Positions 61,683 to 64,000 of a stretch of DNA of 64,000 bases are shown one piece after another. The position numbers and the translations under genes were made by a program. A model generated the notes under the pieces. The model had not been told where the DNA came from. It searched no databases and was given only the letters and a program-made list of their open reading frames with translations. The DNA comes from Szabonella alba (GTDB lineage Bacteria; Pseudomonadota; Alphaproteobacteria; Rhodobacterales; Rhodobacteraceae), in the NCBI RefSeq assembly GCF_016765775.1, contig NZ_JAESVN010000003.1, positions 434,001-498,000 of the forward strand. The letters run 5' to 3'. Every line of letters begins with the position of its first letter. The first letter of the stretch is position 1.

Positions 61683-61871
61683 ATGGCGGAAGTGACCAGT
61701 CTCAACCGGGTCCGCAAGGAGAGGGCGCGCGCGCAAAAGCGGGCGCAGGCTGATGCCAATGCGGTGAAATTCGGGCGCAGCAAGGCTGAACGGCTGCGCG
61801 ATCAGGCCGAAGCCGCGAAAGTGCGGCGTGATCTGGACGGGGCGCGACGGGAAGAAGATAGAGCGGAATGA
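61683..61871 (+). CDS. DUF4169 protein
   Basis: A 62-residue, highly charged helical protein: MAEVTSLNRVRKERARAQKR, then FGRSKAERLRDQAEA, the DUF4169 signature. It is rich in Arg, Ala and Glu. The gene overlaps the ribbon-helix-helix gene by ATGA, and the pair recurs in alphaproteobacteria. GGAGACGGC precedes the ATG. Function unknown; a link to the DNA-binding partner is inferred. Confidence 0.85.
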   Translation: MAEVTSLNRVRKERARAQKRAQADANAVKFGRSKAERLRDQAEAAKVRRDLDGARREEDRAE

Positions 61872-62134
61872 GCGCGCGGCCCGAAAAACATTCCCTTACC
61901 TTACGCGGTCATCGTACATCGGTGTCGCTTGAGGCGGAATTCTGGCTGGCCTTCCGTGAGATCGCCACTGCGCGGGGCCTTGGCATCAATGCGCTGGCGG
62001 TCGAGATCGACGAGGGGCGCGCGGGCGATATCGGGCTGGCCTCGGCGATCCGGGTTTTTGTGCTGCGCCACTATCGCGCCGCCGCGGCACCGGTCATTTC
62101 GGCCGGAACGGTCAGTCCACCAGCGAAATCGTGA
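61868..62134 (+). CDS. Ribbon-helix-helix domain protein
   Basis: An 88-residue protein of the RHH_4 group: KHSLTLRGHRTSVSLEAEFW is the N-terminal strand and first helix, FREIATARGLGINALAVEID the rest. RHH dimers bind DNA through the paired strand. No toxin lies next to it, so it is not an obvious antitoxin; it pairs with DUF4169. Its last 23 bases overlap the 3' end of the convergent alanyl-tRNA editing gene. Confidence 0.85.
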   Translation: MSARPEKHSLTLRGHRTSVSLEAEFWLAFREIATARGLGINALAVEIDEGRAGDIGLASAIRVFVLRHYRAAAAPVISAGTVSPPAKS

Positions 62135-62831
62135 CGCGGCGGTTCTGACGGCCCTTTTTTTCGATCTTGCCAAAGGCGATGCGGCCGATTTCAGCGGTGC
62201 GGGCGACATGGGTGCCGCCGCAGGGCTGCAGGTCGATCTGATCCGCGCCCTGCCCGATCCGCACCAGACGCACGCGGCCCTGCCCCATGGGGGGCGGCGC
62301 GGACATCGTCTTGACCAGTCCGGGATTGGCCAGCAATTCGTCATCCGTGATCCAGCTTTCCGTCACCGGCAGATCACGCGCGATCAGTCCGTTCAGCCGG
62401 ACCTCCAGCGCCGCGATATCCTCGGGCGGGTCGGGCATGTCGAAATCCAGCCGCCCGCGATCCGTGCCGATCTGCCCGCCGGTGACCGGCAGCGGGATCA
62501 CCACTGACAAAAGATGCAGCGCGGTATGGACACGCATATGGCGGTGGCGGCGGGTCCAGTCGATCTGCTGGCGCAGCAGCGTGCCGGGGGGTGGCATCGC
62601 CACGGGTTCGGACGGAACCAGCGCGACATGGCCACCTTCGGCCTTCACCGCCGTGGCGACAGGAATCACCCCCTCCTGCCAGATCAGACGGCCGCTGTCG
62701 CCCGGCTGCCCGCCCGAGGTCGGATAGAAGACCGAACGGTCCAGCACGATGCCGCCCTCGGGCGTGTGCGCGATGACGCGCGCCTCGGCCTCGGCCAGAT
62801 AGGGGTCGTCGCGGAACAGAAGTTCGGTCAT
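62112..62831 (-). CDS. Alanyl-tRNA editing protein (AlaX type)
   Basis: A 239-residue free-standing editing domain that clears mischarged Ser- or Gly-tRNA-Ala. The zinc ligands are HTALH (H102, H106) and CGGTH (C203, H207). The N-terminal FYPTSGGQPGDSGRL is the AlaRS-like glycine-rich segment. Length suits AlaX-M (N-terminal extension included). The start overlaps the channel gene stop by one base (TGATG), so the two are in one unit. Confidence 0.93.
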   Translation of the reverse strand: MTELLFRDDPYLAEAEARVIAHTPEGGIVLDRSVFYPTSGGQPGDSGRLIWQEGVIPVATAVKAEGGHVALVPSEPVAMPPPGTLLRQQIDWTRRHRHMRVHTALHLLSVVIPLPVTGGQIGTDRGRLDFDMPDPPEDIAALEVRLNGLIARDLPVTESWITDDELLANPGLVKTMSAPPPMGQGRVRLVRIGQGADQIDLQPCGGTHVARTAEIGRIAFGKIEKKGRQNRRVTISLVD

Positions 62832-64000
62832 CAGGAGCGTCCTGCATCTGCGGGCCCGGTCATATCCGGCCCCTCGCCCGGATCGGGGGCATCCGCATCA
62901 AGGGAAGATATCCGCGGTGTGGGGCGTGGCGCAGAACCAGCCTCTGCCGCCTCGGGTTTGGGCTTGGGCGACTCACCCCCACCGCCCGGCACCAGCGCAT
63001 CACGCAGCTTTTCGGGATTGCGCAGCCAGATATCGCGCTGGCCGAAGGGGATTTCGATGCCTTCCTCGGCAAAGCGGCGCAGGATCTCGTGATTGATATC
63101 CGACCGCACGCCCAGCCCGAAATTGATATCGCGCAGGATCATGCGGATCTCGAAATCCAGACTGTCGGCACCGAAGCCCATCAGAACCACCGCAGGCGGC
63201 GGGTTCAGCACCGCCAGCGGCTGCGCCTCGGCGATCTCGGACAGGATACGCTCCACCTTGCGGGAATCGGTGCCATAGGCGACGCCAACCTTGATGATGA
63301 TCCGTCCCGAAAGGCTGAATCGGGTCCAGTTCGTCACCGTGCCGGAAATCAGGTCCGAATTCGGCACGATCACATCGGTGCGGTCGAAGGTCTGGATCCG
63401 GGTCGAGCGCACCGAGATCGACTGCACCGTGCCCATGACCGTGCCGACCTCGATCCAGTCGCCTTCGGATACCGGACGTTCGATCAGAAGGATGATGCCG
63501 GATACGAAGTTCGACACGATGTTCTGAAGACCAAAGCCCAGACCGACTGACAGCGCCCCGGCCACGATGGCCAGCGCCGAAAGGTCGATCCCCGCCGTGG
63601 TGATAGCAATCAGGGCGGCAAGGAATATGCCCAGATAGCCGACACCGGCAACAACGGCATTCCGACCGCCCTGATCCATCGAGGTCTTGGGCAGGATCGA
63701 CGACCGCAAGGCACCCTGCACCAGGCGCGTGGCCAGATAGCCGATGCCGAAGACAAGGCCCAGAACGATGAAATCGGAGGGCGAGATCCGGGTCTGGCCC
63801 AGAACGAACCCTTCGCGCAGGCGCGACAGGATCTCGGCGAGTTCGGACCCGCGTGCGCCCCAGATCAGCGCGAAAAGCGGTAGCGAGGCCAGCACCAGAA
63901 CAAAGCCGAACAGCACCGGCACCAGCGCATCCCGGCCCGAATCGTCGGACCGGGTGATGACGGTCCACAGGTCGCCCACGAACCGCTGCAACAGCGTCAG
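62831..64000 (-). CDS. MscS-family mechanosensitive channel, 5' end outside the window
   Basis: At least 389 residues are visible and the frame is open to the window edge, so the N-terminus is missing; no start codon with a ribosome binding site is seen. The visible part has four or more membrane segments, then the pore helix [20 protein letters not shown] and the beta domain ([25 protein letters not shown]). The C-terminus is a proline-rich polar tail. Long forms with an N-terminal DUF3772 region are common and the start of this gene probably lies beyond 64000. It is co-transcribed with the alaX-type gene. Confidence 0.9.
   Translation of the reverse strand: MTLLQRFVGDLWTVITRSDDSGRDALVPVLFGFVLVLASLPLFALIWGARGSELAEILSRLREGFVLGQTRISPSDFIVLGLVFGIGYLATRLVQGALRSSILPKTSMDQGGRNAVVAGVGYLGIFLAALIAITTAGIDLSALAIVAGALSVGLGFGLQNIVSNFVSGIILLIERPVSEGDWIEVGTVMGTVQSISVRSTRIQTFDRTDVIVPNSDLISGTVTNWTRFSLSGRIIIKVGVAYGTDSRKVERILSEIAEAQPLAVLNPPPAVVLMGFGADSLDFEIRMILRDINFGLGVRSDINHEILRRFAEEGIEIPFGQRDIWLRNPEKLRDALVPGGGGESPKPKPEAAEAGSAPRPTPRISSLDADAPDPGEGPDMTGPADAGRS

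Noticed and set aside
1-64000. Search for rRNA, tRNA, CRISPR, transposases and phage genes
   Set aside because: None found by eye in the intergenic regions; all gaps are short.

Overview
The window is G+C-rich (about two thirds by eye) and looks like the chromosome of an alphaproteobacterium of the Rhodobacteraceae/Paracoccaceae group. The evidence is family content. It includes an alpha-type SspB adaptor, a ChpT-like phosphotransferase, DUF3553, DUF1194, DUF4169 and ribbon-helix-helix proteins, an OlsB/OlsA pair for ornithine lipids, MlaE with a fused STAS domain, a dimethylglycine-dehydrogenase-like FAD/GcvT protein and a 1201-residue RND pump. I find no rRNA, tRNA, CRISPR array, transposase or phage gene. 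Most of the window is ordinary housekeeping and envelope chromosome.

Layout. 1-2.9 kb: gyrA. 3-8.9 kb: an ABC importer (ATPase, binding protein, two permeases) ending in a metallophosphoesterase and facing a divergent LacI-type regulator, with two good candidate operators between them. 9.1-14 kb: an anion/cation transporter, an 807-residue FAD/GcvT demethylating dehydrogenase and an MFS carrier. 14-24.6 kb: M32 carboxypeptidase, ctaA, a MipA-like protein, trmJ, a divergent ThiE paralogue, olsB-olsA, DUF3553, chpT, two small exported proteins and proA. 24.6-29.1 kb: a four-gene Mla-type lipid transport operon. 29.2-32.9 kb: yfgM-bamB-der. 33.1-38 kb: an RND efflux pair. 38-43.3 kb: a secreted protein with a small C-terminal domain, an ATM1-type exporter, a LysM protein and a LOG-family hydrolase. 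43.3-47.5 kb: cysS, cimA, a 32-codon remnant and a squalene/phytoene-synthase-like gene. 47.8-51.7 kb: PLP decarboxylase, TPM protein, SDR and a beta-barrel protein. 51.9-56.4 kb: two ABC-F ATPases flanking ndk. 56.6-64 kb: nitroreductase, MarC, a retropepsin-like protease, DUF1194, sspB, fumC, DUF4169/RHH, AlaX and a mechanosensitive channel cut by the window edge.

The genes work together in short, tightly packed operons, many joined by ATGA or GTGA overlaps. Convergent gene pairs are separated by strong hairpins. Several of these hairpins belong to a dispersed repeat family: a G/C-run hairpin followed by a tail close to GGTATTTTTGCCAAGATGAA, with six copies.

The most unusual observations are four. 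First, the 3' quarter of cysS is far poorer in G+C than the rest of the window, so the gene looks mosaic. Second, a 32-codon open frame between cimA and the synthase-like gene resembles the amino end of a class I methyltransferase. Third, there is the dispersed hairpin-plus-tail family. Fourth, an importer carries a phosphodiesterase under a LacI-type switch whose operators can be read directly. I did not find a clear, wholly new multi-gene system.
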